Notes: generated by a model from the letters alone, not told the origin. Positions 1 through 15,568 are shown, numbered from the stretch's first letter. The stretch is DNA of 64,000 bases from Kluyvera sichuanensis (GCF_014218705.1 NZ_JABBJF010000005.1:203875-267874); one strand, 5' to 3'. Made by a program: numbers and translations.

Positions 1-2
1 AT

Positions 3-680
3 TCAATCTATTTTAGACTTATTGCGATTGATTACTTTGCAGATAAATTAACCAATATTATATACCTTGATTCTGATATCATATGTAAAGAGAGTCTTGC
101 TCCCTTACTCAAAGAAGAATTCAATGACAATGTATTAATGGCTGTTCATGACAGGTTTGTCGATACCTCGGCTGTTGCCGGTATTAATCCGGGTCTATAT
201 TTCAACTCAGGATTCATGTACTTTAACCTTCCAGCATTAAAAGATATTAATTTGACTTTACAGGTCATTACAAAGGTCAATGAAAATCGTTTTTCACACC
301 CCGATCAGGATGCACTGAATGTCCTCTTCAACGATCGCGTAAAAATTTTGGATCATAAGTTCAATTCATTCTTTAACATCGACACGTTAGCAAAAAAAGG
401 TGGTGATGCCTTTAAAATCACACCACAAACAGTATTCATACACTATGTTGGCGTCACTAAACCCTGGCATGACTGGGCACAATTTTATGCTGAAGTAGAA
501 TACTTCAACGTCGCCAGAGAAAACTCACCGTGGAAAGATATTCCATTGTTAGCCCCCACTACATATAAACAGCTATCGAGAAAAAGTACGCATTTAAAGC
601 ACAATGGTCACGTGCTCAGTGCCTTTATTTTCTATATAAAATATTTAGTGAGAAAGTACCAAGCGAAGAAAAGTCGCTAA
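3..680 (+). CDS. LPS core glycosyltransferase, GT8 family (5' end outside window)
   Basis: The frame is open from base 3, so only the last 225 codons are present and the start lies to the left. A D-x-D metal/nucleotide-sugar site (DSD, bases 69-77) follows a hydrophobic strand, as in family 8 glycosyltransferases. The Tyr/Arg/Lys-rich tail resembles the C-terminal extension of the WaaI/WaaO/WaaJ/WaaR group. These enzymes add glucose or galactose to the outer core of LPS on the cytosolic face of the inner membrane. The coding sequence is A+T-rich compared with the waaA gene downstream, which is usual in waa clusters. The sugar and acceptor cannot be assigned from this fragment. Confidence 0.85.
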   Translation, partial: SIYFRLIAIDYFADKLTNIIYLDSDIICKESLAPLLKEEFNDNVLMAVHDRFVDTSAVAGINPGLYFNSGFMYFNLPALKDINLTLQVITKVNENRFSHPDQDALNVLFNDRVKILDHKFNSFFNIDTLAKKGGDAFKITPQTVFIHYVGVTKPWHDWAQFYAEVEYFNVARENSPWKDIPLLAPTTYKQLSRKSTHLKHNGHVLSAFIFYIKYLVRKYQAKKSR

Positions 681-923
681 TAAGCCGATGCTCTGCTTGC
701 GTAAATGGTGATATTTCCGTCATATTTGATAAGGCGATCGGTTTTTAAGCCCATAACCATTCCTTTTCTAGCCTTTTGCTGCTGAGATGACAAAGTGGGG
801 CAACACGACTCCGGCCCCCTTCTCATGATCCGTACAGTTTCCTCAAAAAATCAGCAAAAATGATGGTAAAGCCATAGTTAAATACATAGAATCCCCAGCA
901 CATCCATAAGCCAGCTACCATAT

Positions 924-2689
<1,766 letters not shown>

Positions 2690-2696
2690 GCTTTGG

Positions 2697-2740
2697 TGTC
2701 GTTCCCGGCGGCGCTTCGCTTGGCCGGGCTACGTACGTGT
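2697..2740. repeat. REP-type palindromic element
   Basis: A G+C-rich imperfect palindrome (CCCGGCGGCGCTTCGC...GGCCGGGCTAC) between the convergent coaD and mutM genes. The same core recurs near 24705, 31240, 36040 and 61080 in this window. REP/BIME elements sit in 3' intergenic regions of enterobacteria and often act in mRNA end protection or termination. Confidence 0.75.
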
Positions 2741-2745
2741 AGGTG

Positions 2746-3555
2746 TTATTTCTGGCACTGTTTGCAGTAAAACGTCGCCCGCTGCGCATGCTTGCTCGCC
2801 ACAATCGGCGCCCCACATATCCGACACGCTTCCCCTTTACGTCCATATACCTGCAATTCCTGAGCAAAATAGCCCGGCTTACCGTCGCTTTGCAGGAAGT
2901 CTTTTAGCGTCGTCCCGCCTTGCTCAATCGATCGTGCCAGCACCGCTTTGATCGCGTCAACCAGCCGTTCACCCTCTTCTCTTGAGAGCGAGGACGCCAG
3001 CCGATCCGGGTGGATCCGCGCGGCGAATAGTGATTCGCTGGCGTAGATATTCCCCACACCCACGACCAGCTTGTTATCCATCAGCCAGGGTTTGATCGCC
3101 GTTTTCTTCTTCGCACACTTCACCAACAGATAATCGGCGTTAAATTCCGCGCTGAGCGGCTCTGGGCCAAGATGCGCGAGCACGCTGTGCCCTTCCAGCT
3201 CCGTGGTCCATAGCCAGGCACCAAAGCGACGTGGGTCGGTATAGCGCAGCACTTTGCCGTTACTCATCACCAGGTCGACGTGGTCATGTTTTTCTGCGGG
3301 GAGTTCTTCAGACAGGATACGCAGGCTGCCAGACATCCCCAAATGAATGATTATCCAACCATCGGGCAGTTCAAGCAGAAGGTACTTTGCACGCCTCTGA
3401 ACGCTCAGGACGGGCTTATCGCTCAAGCGGTAGATTTCATCAGAGACAGGCCAGCGCAGGCGACCGTTGCGAATCACAGCGTACTGGATGGTGGCACCGA
3501 CCAGGTGTGGTTCAATACCCCGGCGGCTGGTTTCAACTTCAGGTAATTCAGGCAT
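2746..3555 (-). CDS. mutM: formamidopyrimidine-DNA glycosylase
   Basis: 269 aa, full length. It is a bifunctional base-excision repair enzyme that removes 8-oxoguanine and formamidopyrimidines and nicks the strand by beta/delta elimination. The N-terminus MPELPEVET carries the catalytic proline (after Met removal) and Glu. The C-terminus is a zinc finger with two CxxC pairs (CRIC...CKQC) ending in QCQK. It lies downstream of rpmB-rpmG on the same strand, as in E. coli, and converges on coaD. A terminator in the rpmG-mutM gap suggests that only part of its transcription comes from the ribosomal protein promoter. Confidence 0.97.
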   Translation of the reverse strand: MPELPEVETSRRGIEPHLVGATIQYAVIRNGRLRWPVSDEIYRLSDKPVLSVQRRAKYLLLELPDGWIIIHLGMSGSLRILSEELPAEKHDHVDLVMSNGKVLRYTDPRRFGAWLWTTELEGHSVLAHLGPEPLSAEFNADYLLVKCAKKKTAIKPWLMDNKLVVGVGNIYASESLFAARIHPDRLASSLSREEGERLVDAIKAVLARSIEQGGTTLKDFLQSDGKPGYFAQELQVYGRKGEACRICGAPIVASKHAQRATFYCKQCQK

Positions 3556-3610
3556 AGCGTCTCCGACTCAAATACAGATCTCTCTATTATGGGGACGCGC
3601 AGAAAACAAA

Positions 3611-3637
3611 AAACCCCGCCGAGGCGAGGTTTTTCGT
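3611..3637 (-). terminator. Rho-independent terminator after rpmB-rpmG
   Basis: On the minus strand, a 7-bp G+C-rich stem (CCTCGCC paired with GGCGGGG, one G-T pair) is followed by a run of T. It lies directly downstream of the rpmG stop and 56 bp upstream of the mutM start, so it should limit read-through into mutM. Confidence 0.8.
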
Positions 3638-3653
3638 GACATCAAAACTAAAA

Positions 3654-3824
<171 letters not shown>

Positions 3825-3843
3825 TTATTTCCTCTTTAAGTAC

Positions 3844-4101
<258 letters not shown>

Positions 4102-4227
4102 TTAGCTCGAGCTTCGTATGGGGTATCGGCGCCTCGTCAGGCTTTACAGCCCGGTCATCGCGTAGTTCTAAGTGAACTCTCGATTGCCAGGCCCAAATGC
4201 CAAACCCGAGATTCTCAAAGGTGGCGT

Positions 4228-4256
4228 AGTATACGCTGACACGAGGATATGCTCAA
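4228..4256 (-). promoter_or_regulatory. predicted sigma-70 promoter of rpmB-rpmG
   Basis: On the minus strand, TTGAGC (4256-4251) and TATACT (4233-4228) are separated by exactly 17 bp and lie about 150 bp upstream of rpmB. Spacing and hexamers fit sigma-70. The long leader is consistent with rpmBG regulation in E. coli but is not proof of it. Confidence 0.6.
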
Positions 4257-4299
4257 GTCCCGAACAGACAAAGATCCCGGTGGATCGCGTAATTATCCG

Positions 4300-4965
4300 C
4301 TAAATCCAGCCTCGTTCGGCAAAAGAAACATACTCACCGCGGCCAATAACCAAATGGTCTAGTACACGTACATCCATGAATTGGCAACACTTTACCACTC
4401 TTTCGGTGATAAGTCTGTCTGATTTACTCGGTTCGGCATTTCCTGATGGATGATTATGCGCGAGGATCACCGCCGCGGCATTCACTTTGATGGCTTCTCG
4501 TACAATTTCACGCGGGTGAACCTCCACATGATTCAACGTTCCGGAAAAAAGTCGACTATGTTTCAGGACCTTGTGCCGGTTATCGAGAAAGATGACCACA
4601 AAGATTTCTCTTTCTTCATCGGCCAACTGGCTTTGTAAAAATTCTCGCGCCAGCTCCGGACTCAACAGGGAATCTTCTTCCAGCACCCGCACGCTGAAGT
4701 AGCGACGCGCCAGTTCAGCAATACCTTTGAGCTGAGCATATTTGGCAATCCCCATCCCATCAATCTGAGTCATCTCCTCCTCGCTAGCAGAGAGTAGCCG
4801 GTAGAGCGACCCAAAATGCCGAAGCAGGTCGTGAGAATAGCGCATCACGCTTTTTTCACGCGTCCCCGTGCGTAAAAACAGCGCCAGCAATTCGGTATCT
4901 GACAGCGTCTCAATGCCATACCGCTGCATCTTTTCCCGCGGCATCATCGCTTCTGCACTCTCCAT
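4300..4965 (-). CDS. radC: RadC/YicR family JAB-MPN domain protein
   Basis: 221 aa. An N-terminal helix-hairpin-helix-like region ([14 protein letters not shown]) is followed by the RadC JAB domain with the metal-site signature HNHPSG...SKSD around residues 171-183. The original link to DNA repair in E. coli was later withdrawn, and the molecular role of this ubiquitous family remains unclear. It lies upstream of rpmB on the same strand and is divergent from coaBC, as in K-12. The start at 4965 gives [18 protein letters not shown]. coli homologues start close by. Confidence 0.9.
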   Translation of the reverse strand: MESAEAMMPREKMQRYGIETLSDTELLALFLRTGTREKSVMRYSHDLLRHFGSLYRLLSASEEEMTQIDGMGIAKYAQLKGIAELARRYFSVRVLEEDSLLSPELAREFLQSQLADEEREIFVVIFLDNRHKVLKHSRLFSGTLNHVEVHPREIVREAIKVNAAAVILAHNHPSGNAEPSKSDRLITERVVKCCQFMDVRVLDHLVIGRGEYVSFAERGWI

Positions 4966-5138
4966 AACGGCCTCCTTCCGATAGCTGCCGCCATGCTGTC
5001 ACAACGCGTATCGCGCCGCACGACTGAGATCTTGCGCTTGCGTAGCGCCTCGCAAAGTGTCGATGTCACAAGCGCACGACCCCGAAAGGATTGTGATAAA
5101 ATACGCGGATTCTGGTGTCCCCCTAACAGGAAAGAATC

Positions 5139-6362
5139 ATGATGAGCCTGGCCGGTAAAAAAATTGTTCTTGGCGTCAGCGGCGGCATTGCTGCCTACAA
5201 AACGCCGGAACTCGTACGTCGCCTGCGCGACCGCGGCGCAGACGTACGCGTTGCCATGACGGAAGCTGCAAAAGCTTTTATCACCCCGCTGAGTCTGCAA
5301 GCCGTTTCCGGCTATCCGGTCTCTGATAGTCTGCTTGATACCGCCGCTGAAGCCGCAATGGGGCACATCGAGCTGGGGAAATGGGCTGACCTCGTTATTC
5401 TGGCACCCGCGACGGCAGACCTGATTGCCCGCGTGACCGCGGGGATGGCAAACGACCTGGTCTCGACTATCTGTCTCGCCACGCCGTCTCCCGTTGCCGT
5501 AGTGCCAGCCATGAATCAGCAGATGTACCGCGCTGCCGCCACTCAGCACAATCTTGAGGTATTAGCCTCGCGGAATATGCTCATCTGGGGCCCTGACAGC
5601 GGCAGTCAGGCCTGCGGTGATGTCGGCCCGGGGCGCATGCTCGACCCGCTGACCATCGTTGATATGGCGGCTGCGCACTTTTCGCCCGTCAAAGATTTGC
5701 AACATCTGAACATCATGATTACCGCTGGCCCCACTCGTGAGCCGCTGGATCCCGTACGCTACATCACCAACCATAGCTCCGGGAAAATGGGCTTTGCGAT
5801 TGCCGAAGCGGCCGCACAGCGCGGCGCCAACGTTACGCTGGTTAGCGGCCCGGTATCGCTGCCAACGCCAGCCTTCGTGCAGCGCGTTGATGTGACGACC
5901 GCTGAGGAGATGAATGCGGCCGTTCAAGCTGGCGTTGCCGGGCAGCATATTTTCATCGGTTGTGCCGCCGTCGCGGACTATCGCGCTGCCGTGATTGCCG
6001 ACGAAAAAATTAAGAAGCAGGATACTCAGGGTGATGAATTCACAATAAAAATGGTGAAAAACCCTGACATCGTTGCCGGCGTTGCAGCACGAAAAACCGA
6101 GCGACCTTACGTCGTAGGATTTGCCGCCGAAACGAATAATGTGGAAGAATATGCGCGGCAAAAGCGTAGCCGCAAGAACCTTGATCTGATTTGTGCCAAC
6201 GACGTTTCTCAATCAAATCAAGGCTTTAATAGCGACAACAATGCATTACATCTTTTCTGGCAGGACGGCGAGAAGCGCTTACCACTCGCCAGTAAGTCAC
6301 TCCTGGGCCAACTATTATTGGACGAGATCGTTACCCGTTATGATGAAAAAAATCGACGTTAA
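5139..6362 (+). CDS. coaBC: bifunctional phosphopantothenoylcysteine decarboxylase / phosphopantothenate-cysteine ligase
   Basis: 407 aa, also called dfp. The N-terminal half is the FMN-dependent decarboxylase (CoaC): GHIEL supplies the active-site His, PAMNQQM the substrate clamp and [10 protein letters not shown] the catalytic Cys loop. The C-terminal half is the CTP-dependent ligase (CoaB), with [11 protein letters not shown] and the KIKKQ lysine segment near residue 290. Together they convert 4'-phosphopantothenate to 4'-phosphopantetheine, which feeds coaD. Two adjacent ATGs (5139, 5142) are possible; E. coli uses the equivalent of the second. The 3' end overlaps dut by 23 bp. Confidence 0.97.
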   Translation: MMSLAGKKIVLGVSGGIAAYKTPELVRRLRDRGADVRVAMTEAAKAFITPLSLQAVSGYPVSDSLLDTAAEAAMGHIELGKWADLVILAPATADLIARVTAGMANDLVSTICLATPSPVAVVPAMNQQMYRAAATQHNLEVLASRNMLIWGPDSGSQACGDVGPGRMLDPLTIVDMAAAHFSPVKDLQHLNIMITAGPTREPLDPVRYITNHSSGKMGFAIAEAAAQRGANVTLVSGPVSLPTPAFVQRVDVTTAEEMNAAVQAGVAGQHIFIGCAAVADYRAAVIADEKIKKQDTQGDEFTIKMVKNPDIVAGVAARKTERPYVVGFAAETNNVEEYARQKRSRKNLDLICANDVSQSNQGFNSDNNALHLFWQDGEKRLPLASKSLLGQLLLDEIVTRYDEKNRR

Positions 6363-6798
6363 GATTCTGGACTCGCGTATTGGTCAGCAGTTCCCGCTGC
6401 CGACCTATGCCACTGCTGGCTCAGCAGGCCTTGACCTGCGCGCCTGTCTTGATGACGCCGTAGAGCTGGCGCCGGGCGAGACCACTTTACTGCCAACCGG
6501 TCTGGCGATTCACATTGCCGACCCTTCCCTGGCCGCTGTGATGCTGCCGCGTTCTGGCCTGGGTCACAAGCACGGTATCGTGCTGGGCAACCTGGTCGGG
6601 CTGATTGACTCCGACTATCAGGGTCAGCTGATGGTTTCCATCTGGAACCGTGGGCAAACGACCTTCACCATTGAGCCTGGCGAACGCGTTGCGCAAATGG
6701 TGTTTGTTCCTGTCGTACAGGCCGAGTTTAATCTGGTCGAATCGTTTGAAGCCACCGATCGTGGCGAAGGTGGTTTTGGCCACTCCGGGCGTAAATAG
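6340..6798 (+). CDS. dut: dUTP diphosphatase
   Basis: 152 aa from the ATG at 6340 (MMKKIDVK...), which lies inside the end of coaBC. A longer frame reaching back to 6193 has no counterpart in the family. The homotrimeric enzyme hydrolyses dUTP to dUMP, preventing uracil misincorporation and supplying thymidylate synthesis. The five trimeric dUTPase motifs are visible, including [33 protein letters not shown] and the flexible C-terminal [10 protein letters not shown] arm that closes the active site. The overlap with coaBC is conserved in enterobacteria and implies translational coupling. Confidence 0.97.
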   Translation: MMKKIDVKILDSRIGQQFPLPTYATAGSAGLDLRACLDDAVELAPGETTLLPTGLAIHIADPSLAAVMLPRSGLGHKHGIVLGNLVGLIDSDYQGQLMVSIWNRGQTTFTIEPGERVAQMVFVPVVQAEFNLVESFEATDRGEGGFGHSGRK

Positions 6799-6808
6799 CG
6801 CGCCCTAA

Positions 6809-6843
6809 GGCGCACCCGCCCAGCGCGGTGCGCCCGTTTTTAC
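6809..6843 (+). terminator. Rho-independent terminator after dut
   Basis: An 8-bp perfect stem (GGCGCACC at 6809-6816 with GGTGCGCC at 6827-6834) is followed by CGTTTTTA, immediately downstream of dut and upstream of slmA. Confidence 0.8.
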
Positions 6844-6949
6844 GTATCTCACGGTGTCATAATGCGAATACATCACTGCAAATTATGATTGCGGTCGCCG
6901 TGTGGATGCTCGCCTGACAATTGTTTTATTTTCAGGGGTATTTTAGAAC

Positions 6950-7546
6950 ATGGCAGAAAAGCAAACTGCGAAAAGGAATCGTCGCGAGGAAATACTTCAA
7001 TCCCTGGCGTTGATGCTTGAATCCAGCGACGGTAGCCAGCGTATCACCACGGCCAAACTGGCCGCCTCCGTTGGTGTTTCCGAAGCAGCGCTGTACCGGC
7101 ATTTTCCTAGCAAGACCCGCATGTTCGATAGCCTCATCGAGTTTATCGAAGATAGCCTGATTACCCGTATCAACCTGATCCTCAAAGACGAGAAGGACAC
7201 CACCGCGCGTTTACGCCTGATTGTGCTGCTTATTCTTGGTTTTGGCGAACGCAATCCAGGGCTGACCCGTATCCTGACCGGCCATGCGCTCATGTTTGAG
7301 CAAGATCGCCTACAGGGACGTATCAACCAGCTGTTTGAACGTATTGAAGCTCAGTTGCGCCAGGTGCTGCGCGAGCGGAAAATGCGGGAAGGTGAAGGCT
7401 ACGAAACGGATGAAACGCTGCTGGCAAGTCAACTGCTCGCCTTCTGTGAGGGCATGCTGTCGCGCTTTGTACGCAGCGAATTCAAATACCGACCAACGGA
7501 CGATTTTGATGCCCGTTGGCCGCTGATCGTTGCGCAACTGCAGTAA
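6950..7546 (+). CDS. slmA: nucleoid occlusion factor SlmA
   Basis: 198 aa TetR-family protein. The N-terminal helix-turn-helix covers about residues 30-55 ([20 protein letters not shown]) and the rest is the helical dimer and FtsZ-binding domain. Unlike most TetR relatives it is not a ligand-responsive repressor: bound to SBS sites over the chromosome, it disassembles FtsZ polymers and blocks division over the nucleoid. It sits between dut and pyrE as in E. coli and converges on pyrE across a shared terminator. Confidence 0.96.
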   Translation: MAEKQTAKRNRREEILQSLALMLESSDGSQRITTAKLAASVGVSEAALYRHFPSKTRMFDSLIEFIEDSLITRINLILKDEKDTTARLRLIVLLILGFGERNPGLTRILTGHALMFEQDRLQGRINQLFERIEAQLRQVLRERKMREGEGYETDETLLASQLLAFCEGMLSRFVRSEFKYRPTDDFDARWPLIVAQLQ

Positions 7547-7555
7547 CACGTTCAA

Positions 7556-7587
7556 ATAACCCGGCATCCGCCGGGCTATTTTTTTAT
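7556..7587. terminator. bidirectional terminator between slmA and pyrE
   Basis: CCCGGC/GCCGGG stem (7560-7575) with a seven-T run on the plus strand and an A-rich 5' flank. It serves slmA directly, and the T run contains the pyrE stop codon. Convergent orientation of the two genes fits. Confidence 0.75.
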
Positions 7588-8225
7588 ACGCCGTACGCCT
7601 CGCGATAAGCGCGTACCGACGCCAGATGTTCAGCCATCTCTGGTTTTTCTTCCAGATAAGCAATCAAGTCTTTCAGCGTGATGATCGAGATAACCTCACA
7701 GCCATAGTCACGTTCAACTTCCTGGATCGCGGAAATTTCACCGCGTCCACGCTCCTGACGATCTAAAGAGATTAGCACGCCGGCAAGCTTCGCACCGTTG
7801 GCCTGGATAATCTCCATCGATTCACGGATCGCGGTACCCGCAGTGATCACATCGTCTACCAGCATCACGCGTCCGGTCAGCGCGCTCCCCACCAGATTGC
7901 CGCCTTCTCCGTGGTCTTTCGCTTCTTTGCGGTTAAAGCAGTACGGATAATCACGGTCGTGATGCTCCGCCAGCGCAACTGCCGTAGTTGTGGCAATCGG
8001 GATACCTTTGTAGGCAGGGCCAAACAACAGATCGAACTCAATACCGGAATCCACCAGCGCTTCGGCATAAAAACGGCCTAACAGTGCCAGATCGCGCCCG
8101 GTATTAAACAGCCCGGCGTTGAAGAAATAGGGGCTCTTGCGCCCGGATTTCAGCGTAAATTCGCCAAACTTAAGTACCTGCTTGTTAAGCGCAAACTCAA
8201 TAAACTGGCGCTGATACGGTTTCAT
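7584..8225 (-). CDS. pyrE: orotate phosphoribosyltransferase
   Basis: 213 aa starting [13 protein letters not shown] at 8225. Five extra upstream codons are open but absent from homologues. It converts orotate and PRPP to orotidine 5'-monophosphate in pyrimidine synthesis. The PRPP-binding loop [13 protein letters not shown] lies near residues 120-132 and the flexible catalytic loop [10 protein letters not shown] near residues 100-110. It is downstream of rph with an attenuator between them, so rph-pyrE forms the classical operon in which UTP level and coupled translation set pyrE expression. Confidence 0.97.
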   Translation of the reverse strand: MKPYQRQFIEFALNKQVLKFGEFTLKSGRKSPYFFNAGLFNTGRDLALLGRFYAEALVDSGIEFDLLFGPAYKGIPIATTTAVALAEHHDRDYPYCFNRKEAKDHGEGGNLVGSALTGRVMLVDDVITAGTAIRESMEIIQANGAKLAGVLISLDRQERGRGEISAIQEVERDYGCEVISIITLKDLIAYLEEKPEMAEHLASVRAYREAYGV

Positions 8226-8256
8226 GGATTCGCTCCTCATCTCACTTTATTACGGA

Positions 8257-8285
8257 CAAAAAAAAGGGCGACCACGTCGCCCTTA
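8257..8285 (-). promoter_or_regulatory. pyrE attenuator (intrinsic terminator in the rph-pyrE gap)
   Basis: On the minus strand GGGCGAC-GTG-GTCGCCC is followed by a run of eight T, 31 bases upstream of the pyrE ATG and just after the rph stop. In E. coli, translation through rph close behind RNA polymerase prevents this terminator from forming when UTP is scarce. Here rph is intact, so the coupling should work, unlike in K-12 strains with the rph-1 frameshift. Confidence 0.85.
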
Positions 8286-8288
8286 ACA

Positions 8289-9005
8289 TCAATTTTCTAA
8301 CGCCGCTTTCTGCGTCGTGATAATAGATTCGATTCCCCCTCGGGCTAACGCCAGCAGGGTGAGTAACTCTTCGTGGCTGAACGGCTCGCCCTCGGCGGTC
8401 CCCTGAACTTCAATGATGCGTCCATCTTCGGTCATCACCACGTTCATATCGGTTTCTGCCGCTGAATCTTCAACGTATTCCAGGTCGCACAGTGCTTCAC
8501 CATTCACGATACCTACGGAAACCGCCGCTACCATCCCTTTCATTGGGTTGGTTTTCAGCTTACCCGCGGCAACCAGTTTGCCCAGCGCATCGGCCAGCGC
8601 CACGCAGGCACCGGTAATGGAGGCCGTACGCGTGCCGCCATCGGCCTGGATAACGTCGCAGTCCAGCGTGATGGTGAATTCACCCAGCGCCTTCAGATCT
8701 ACCGCCGCGCGCAGCGCACGAGCAATCAGACGCTGAATTTCCATGGTACGACCGCCCTGCTTGCCCTTAGCCGCTTCACGCGCATTACGCGTGTGGGTCG
8801 CACGTGGCAGCATGCCGTACTCGGCGGTGATCCAACCCTGGCCCTGACCTTTCAGGAAACGTGGTACGCCTTCATCGATAGAAGCAGTACACAGCACTTT
8901 GGTATCACCAAATTCGACCAGCACGGAGCCTTCAGCGTGTTTTGTATAATTACGGGTCAGGGTGACGGGACGCACCTGGTTAGCACTACGGCCTGCTGGA
9001 CGCAT
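8289..9005 (-). CDS. rph: RNase PH
   Basis: 238 aa from [13 protein letters not shown]. An upstream in-frame extension to 9062 has no family support. It is a phosphate-dependent 3'-5' exoribonuclease that trims tRNA 3' ends and forms a hexameric ring. The phosphate-site and catalytic segments [17 protein letters not shown] and [18 protein letters not shown] are present. The frame is complete to KAALEN, so this is the functional 238-residue form rather than the truncated rph-1 allele. It is divergent from yicC. Confidence 0.97.
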   Translation of the reverse strand: MRPAGRSANQVRPVTLTRNYTKHAEGSVLVEFGDTKVLCTASIDEGVPRFLKGQGQGWITAEYGMLPRATHTRNAREAAKGKQGGRTMEIQRLIARALRAAVDLKALGEFTITLDCDVIQADGGTRTASITGACVALADALGKLVAAGKLKTNPMKGMVAAVSVGIVNGEALCDLEYVEDSAAETDMNVVMTEDGRIIEVQGTAEGEPFSHEELLTLLALARGGIESIITTQKAALEN

Positions 9006-9219
9006 GATAGATATCTCCGGCTTGAAACGAATGTGGCGCGCATTATACACAAAATCATTCAAGCTGTATCAAGGCGGCAAGGGCGCTCACCTCAGGAGCG
9101 TACTAAACAGAGACTGCCTGAAGGACGAAGCGTATACGGATTAACGGCGCTTATTCCTATCCTCATAAGCCCCCGGAGGCTATAATCCCCCCATCTCTCC
9201 TTTAAAAACAGGAACGTCT

Positions 9220-10083
9220 ATGATCCGCAGCATGACCGCCTATGCCCGCCGTGAAATCAAGGGCAGTTGGGGCAGCGCCGCTTGGGAACTGCGCTCTGTT
9301 AACCAGCGTTATCTCGAAACCTATTTCCGTCTGCCAGAGCAGTTCCGCAGTCTTGAACCCGTTGTCCGTGAACGTCTGCGTACCCGCTTAACGCGAGGTA
9401 AAGTTGAGTGCACCCTGCGTTTTGAGCCAGATGCCAGCGCGCAAGGCGAACTAATCCTCAATGAAAAACTGGCAAAACAACTGGTTAGCGCCGCAAACTG
9501 GGTAAAAATGCAGAGCGATGAAGGGGAAGTTAACCCTGTCGACATTCTGCGCTGGCCTGGCGTAATGGCCGCACAGGAGCAGGATCTGGACGCTATTGCC
9601 GCCGAGATCCTCAATGCGCTGGACGGTACGCTGGACGACTTCATCGTTGCTCGTGAAACCGAAGGTCAGGCGCTGAAAGCCCTGATTGAGCAGCGTCTGG
9701 AAGGCGTCAGCGGCGAAGTGACCAAAGTCCGCGCCCATATGCCGGAAATCCTGCAGTGGCAGCGCGACCGTCTGGTTGCCAAACTGGAAGACGCGGAAGT
9801 TCAGCTTGAAAATAACCGCCTGGAGCAGGAACTGGTGCTGATGGCCCAGCGTATCGACGTTGCCGAAGAGCTGGATCGCCTCGAAGCGCACGTGAAAGAG
9901 ACCTATAACATCCTGAAGAAAAAAGAGGCGGTTGGCCGCCGTCTGGACTTCATGATGCAAGAGTTCAACCGAGAGTCGAACACCCTGGCGTCAAAGTCGA
10001 TCAATGCGGACGTGACCAATTCTGCTATCGAATTGAAAGTACTGATCGAACAAATGCGCGAGCAGATTCAAAACATCGAATAA
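9220..10083 (+). CDS. yicC: YicC family endoribonuclease
   Basis: 287 aa with the family N-terminus MIRSMTAYARRE and the conserved C-terminal DUF1732 block (RRLDFMMQEFNRESNTLASKS). YicC proteins have been reported as metal-dependent endoribonucleases that can affect small-RNA stability; this comes from family knowledge, not from a catalytic residue I can identify here. The middle (residues 150-230) is strongly charged and helical, probably coiled coil. It is divergent from rph and is followed by its own terminator at 10107-10132. Confidence 0.93.
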   Translation: MIRSMTAYARREIKGSWGSAAWELRSVNQRYLETYFRLPEQFRSLEPVVRERLRTRLTRGKVECTLRFEPDASAQGELILNEKLAKQLVSAANWVKMQSDEGEVNPVDILRWPGVMAAQEQDLDAIAAEILNALDGTLDDFIVARETEGQALKALIEQRLEGVSGEVTKVRAHMPEILQWQRDRLVAKLEDAEVQLENNRLEQELVLMAQRIDVAEELDRLEAHVKETYNILKKKEAVGRRLDFMMQEFNRESNTLASKSINADVTNSAIELKVLIEQMREQIQNIE

Positions 10084-10106
10084 TTAGAATCAGTGACTTT
10101 AAATTG

Positions 10107-10132
10107 ATGCCCGCCATTGTGCGGGCATTTTT
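10107..10132 (+). terminator. Rho-independent terminator after yicC
   Basis: ATGCCCGC / GCGGGCAT stem with a 6-base loop and TTTTT tail, 24 bp after the yicC stop. Confidence 0.8.
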
Positions 10133-10365
10133 AATTCAGGTAGTTTCTTTTTTCCTAAGTAAATTGCATCATTACTCACCCTTATATAAAGGGTGATTAT
10201 GGAATGAGTCGATACACAGGACGTTTTTAACCAGATATTTTCCACCTTCATCTATATCCTTTCAGATGCCAGGGCTATCTGCTTATGCGTTCAGATATCG
10301 AACTAATTATATCTTAAGCATTGGTGGCTAGACTGGCCGCCTCCATCACAAATAAAGTTAAACCT

Positions 10366-12099
10366 ATGCAATTCACGACTACTCAGAGTACACCAGCCTT
10401 TAGCTGGAAAGCCCTTGGCTGGGCCGTATTGTATTTTTGTTTCTTTTCAACGGCATTACAGCTTGTAATCTACGCCACAGGCTACAGTGGCTCTACCGGT
10501 TTAAGGGATTCCATCCTCTTTAGCTTATTATGGCTGGTGCCGGTATTCCTGTTCCCGAAGAAGACTCGCATCATTGGCGCCATTATTGGCGTTGTGCTCT
10601 GGGCGGCGTCGCTAGCTGCTATTAGCTATTACGTGATTTATGGTCAGGAGTTTTCGCAAAGCGTTTTATTTGTGATGTTTGAGACCAACACCAACGAAGC
10701 AGGTGAGTTCTTAAGCCAGTATTTTAGCCTTAAGATTGTCCTGATTGCGGTGGTCTACTCCATTGTTGCCGTGCTGCTCTGGACGCGCCTGCGTCCAGTA
10801 TATATCCCAAATCCCTGGCGCTGGCTCGTCTCCTTTGCCCTGCTCTATGGGCTGATTCTGAACCCGCTGGTGACCGGCGTGTTGATGAAAGGCAAGCCCG
10901 TTGCGGACGTGCTGGATGGCATATCGACCCGCCTTGCCCCTGCGGCTCCCTGGCAGTTTATTACTGGCTACTACCAGTATCACCATCAGTTAGACAGCCT
11001 GACCAGACTGCTCAATGATAACCACGCGCTGCCGCCGCTAGCCAACCTGAAAGACAGTTCAGGGAATGCTCCTCGTACGCTGGTGCTGGTCATTGGTGAA
11101 TCCACACAGCGTGGGCGCATGAGCCTTTATGGCTACCCGCGCGAAACCACGCCTGAGCTGGATGCACTGCACAAGTCAGATTCTAACTTCACCGTTTTCA
11201 ATGATGTAGTGACCTCGCGCCCTTACACCATTGAGATCCTGCAGCAGGCGCTAACCTTTGCCAACGAGCAGAACCCAGACCTGTATCTGACTAAACCATC
11301 GCTGATGAACCTGATGAAACAGGCCGGCTATAAAACCTTCTGGATCACCAACCAGCAGACGATGACCTCACGTAACACCATGCTGACCGTGTTCTCAAAA
11401 CAGACCGACCAGCAGTTCTATATGAACCAGCAGCGCACTCAGAGCGCCCGTGAATACGATTCTAACGTTCTGGCACCGTTTAAACAGGTTCTGTCAGACC
11501 CGGCACCGAAGAAGTTTATTATCGTGCACCTGTTGGGTACGCATATTAACTACGATTACCGTTACCCGGAAAACTGGAATAAATTCTCGGGCAAAACCGA
11601 CACGATGCCAGCTGGGTTAAGTAAGGATGAGCAAAGCACGTACAACAGCTACGATAATGCCAACCTTTACAACGACTACGTCGTTTCCACCCTGATTAAG
11701 GACTACAAAGCAACAGATCCGAATGGCTTCCTGCTGTACTTCTCTGACCACGGGGAAGAGGTTTATGACACGCCGCCGCACCAAACGCAGGGCCGCAATG
11801 AGCTTGCGCCAACGCGTCATATGTACACCATTCCATTCCTGCTGTGGACGTCAGAAAAATGGCATCAGGAACACCCTCGAGATTTCTCTCAGGATGTTAA
11901 CCGTAAATACAGCAGCTCCGAGCTTATCCATACCTGGTCCGATCTGGCAGGATTAAGCTATGACGGTTTCGAGCCAACCCGCGCGTTAACCAGCCCGCAG
12001 TTTGTTGAAACCACACGCTGGATTGGCAACCCATACGATAAGAAGTCGTTGACCGATTACGACAAACTGCCGTACGGCGAGCAGAAAGGTAATCAGTAA
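10366..12099 (+). CDS. cptA: LPS phosphoethanolamine transferase, CptA/EptC type
   Basis: 577 aa inner-membrane enzyme of the alkaline-phosphatase superfamily. Five hydrophobic segments span about residues 15-190; the rest is a periplasmic catalytic domain with VIGESTQRGRMSLYGYPRETTP (zinc and nucleophile Thr region) and the metal-site SDHGEE. It closely matches E. coli CptA (YijP), which adds phosphoethanolamine to core heptose-I phosphate. The start at 10366 gives MQFTTTQ...FSWKALGW, aligning with homologues, whereas a longer frame from 10321 begins with GTG. In K-12, cptA is near ppc-argE and dinD occupies this gap, so the location differs. A terminator follows directly. Confidence 0.9.
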   Translation: MQFTTTQSTPAFSWKALGWAVLYFCFFSTALQLVIYATGYSGSTGLRDSILFSLLWLVPVFLFPKKTRIIGAIIGVVLWAASLAAISYYVIYGQEFSQSVLFVMFETNTNEAGEFLSQYFSLKIVLIAVVYSIVAVLLWTRLRPVYIPNPWRWLVSFALLYGLILNPLVTGVLMKGKPVADVLDGISTRLAPAAPWQFITGYYQYHHQLDSLTRLLNDNHALPPLANLKDSSGNAPRTLVLVIGESTQRGRMSLYGYPRETTPELDALHKSDSNFTVFNDVVTSRPYTIEILQQALTFANEQNPDLYLTKPSLMNLMKQAGYKTFWITNQQTMTSRNTMLTVFSKQTDQQFYMNQQRTQSAREYDSNVLAPFKQVLSDPAPKKFIIVHLLGTHINYDYRYPENWNKFSGKTDTMPAGLSKDEQSTYNSYDNANLYNDYVVSTLIKDYKATDPNGFLLYFSDHGEEVYDTPPHQTQGRNELAPTRHMYTIPFLLWTSEKWHQEHPRDFSQDVNRKYSSSELIHTWSDLAGLSYDGFEPTRALTSPQFVETTRWIGNPYDKKSLTDYDKLPYGEQKGNQ

Positions 12100-12108
12100 C
12101 GCTCCGTA

Positions 12109-12135
12109 AGCCGCTCCGTATGGAGCGGCTTTTTA
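12109..12135 (+). terminator. Rho-independent terminator after cptA
   Basis: AGCCGCTCC / GGAGCGGCT nine-bp perfect stem with a 4-base loop and TTTTT tail, 9 bp after the stop codon. Confidence 0.85.
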
Positions 12136-12345
12136 CGCTTTACCCCGCGCATCATTTTTTCACGCAATGACTTACATTTTCTAATCATAAAATCCATTAA
12201 CAAATTCTATAAAACTCACCACTACAGCATTCATACGTAATTTATGAATTAGTTTTTCTTATTCAAATGAGCTCACCTTAGAAAAACTCAATCGTGACAT
12301 GGCGCACAAATCGCTACCCTCCTGTCATTCTTGTTGGGAGCGAAC

Positions 12346-15516
<3,171 letters not shown>

Positions 15517-15568
15517 ACCCACTTTCAGTATCATGCCCAGTCCATCACTATCTGTGGAGCATTAAAGT

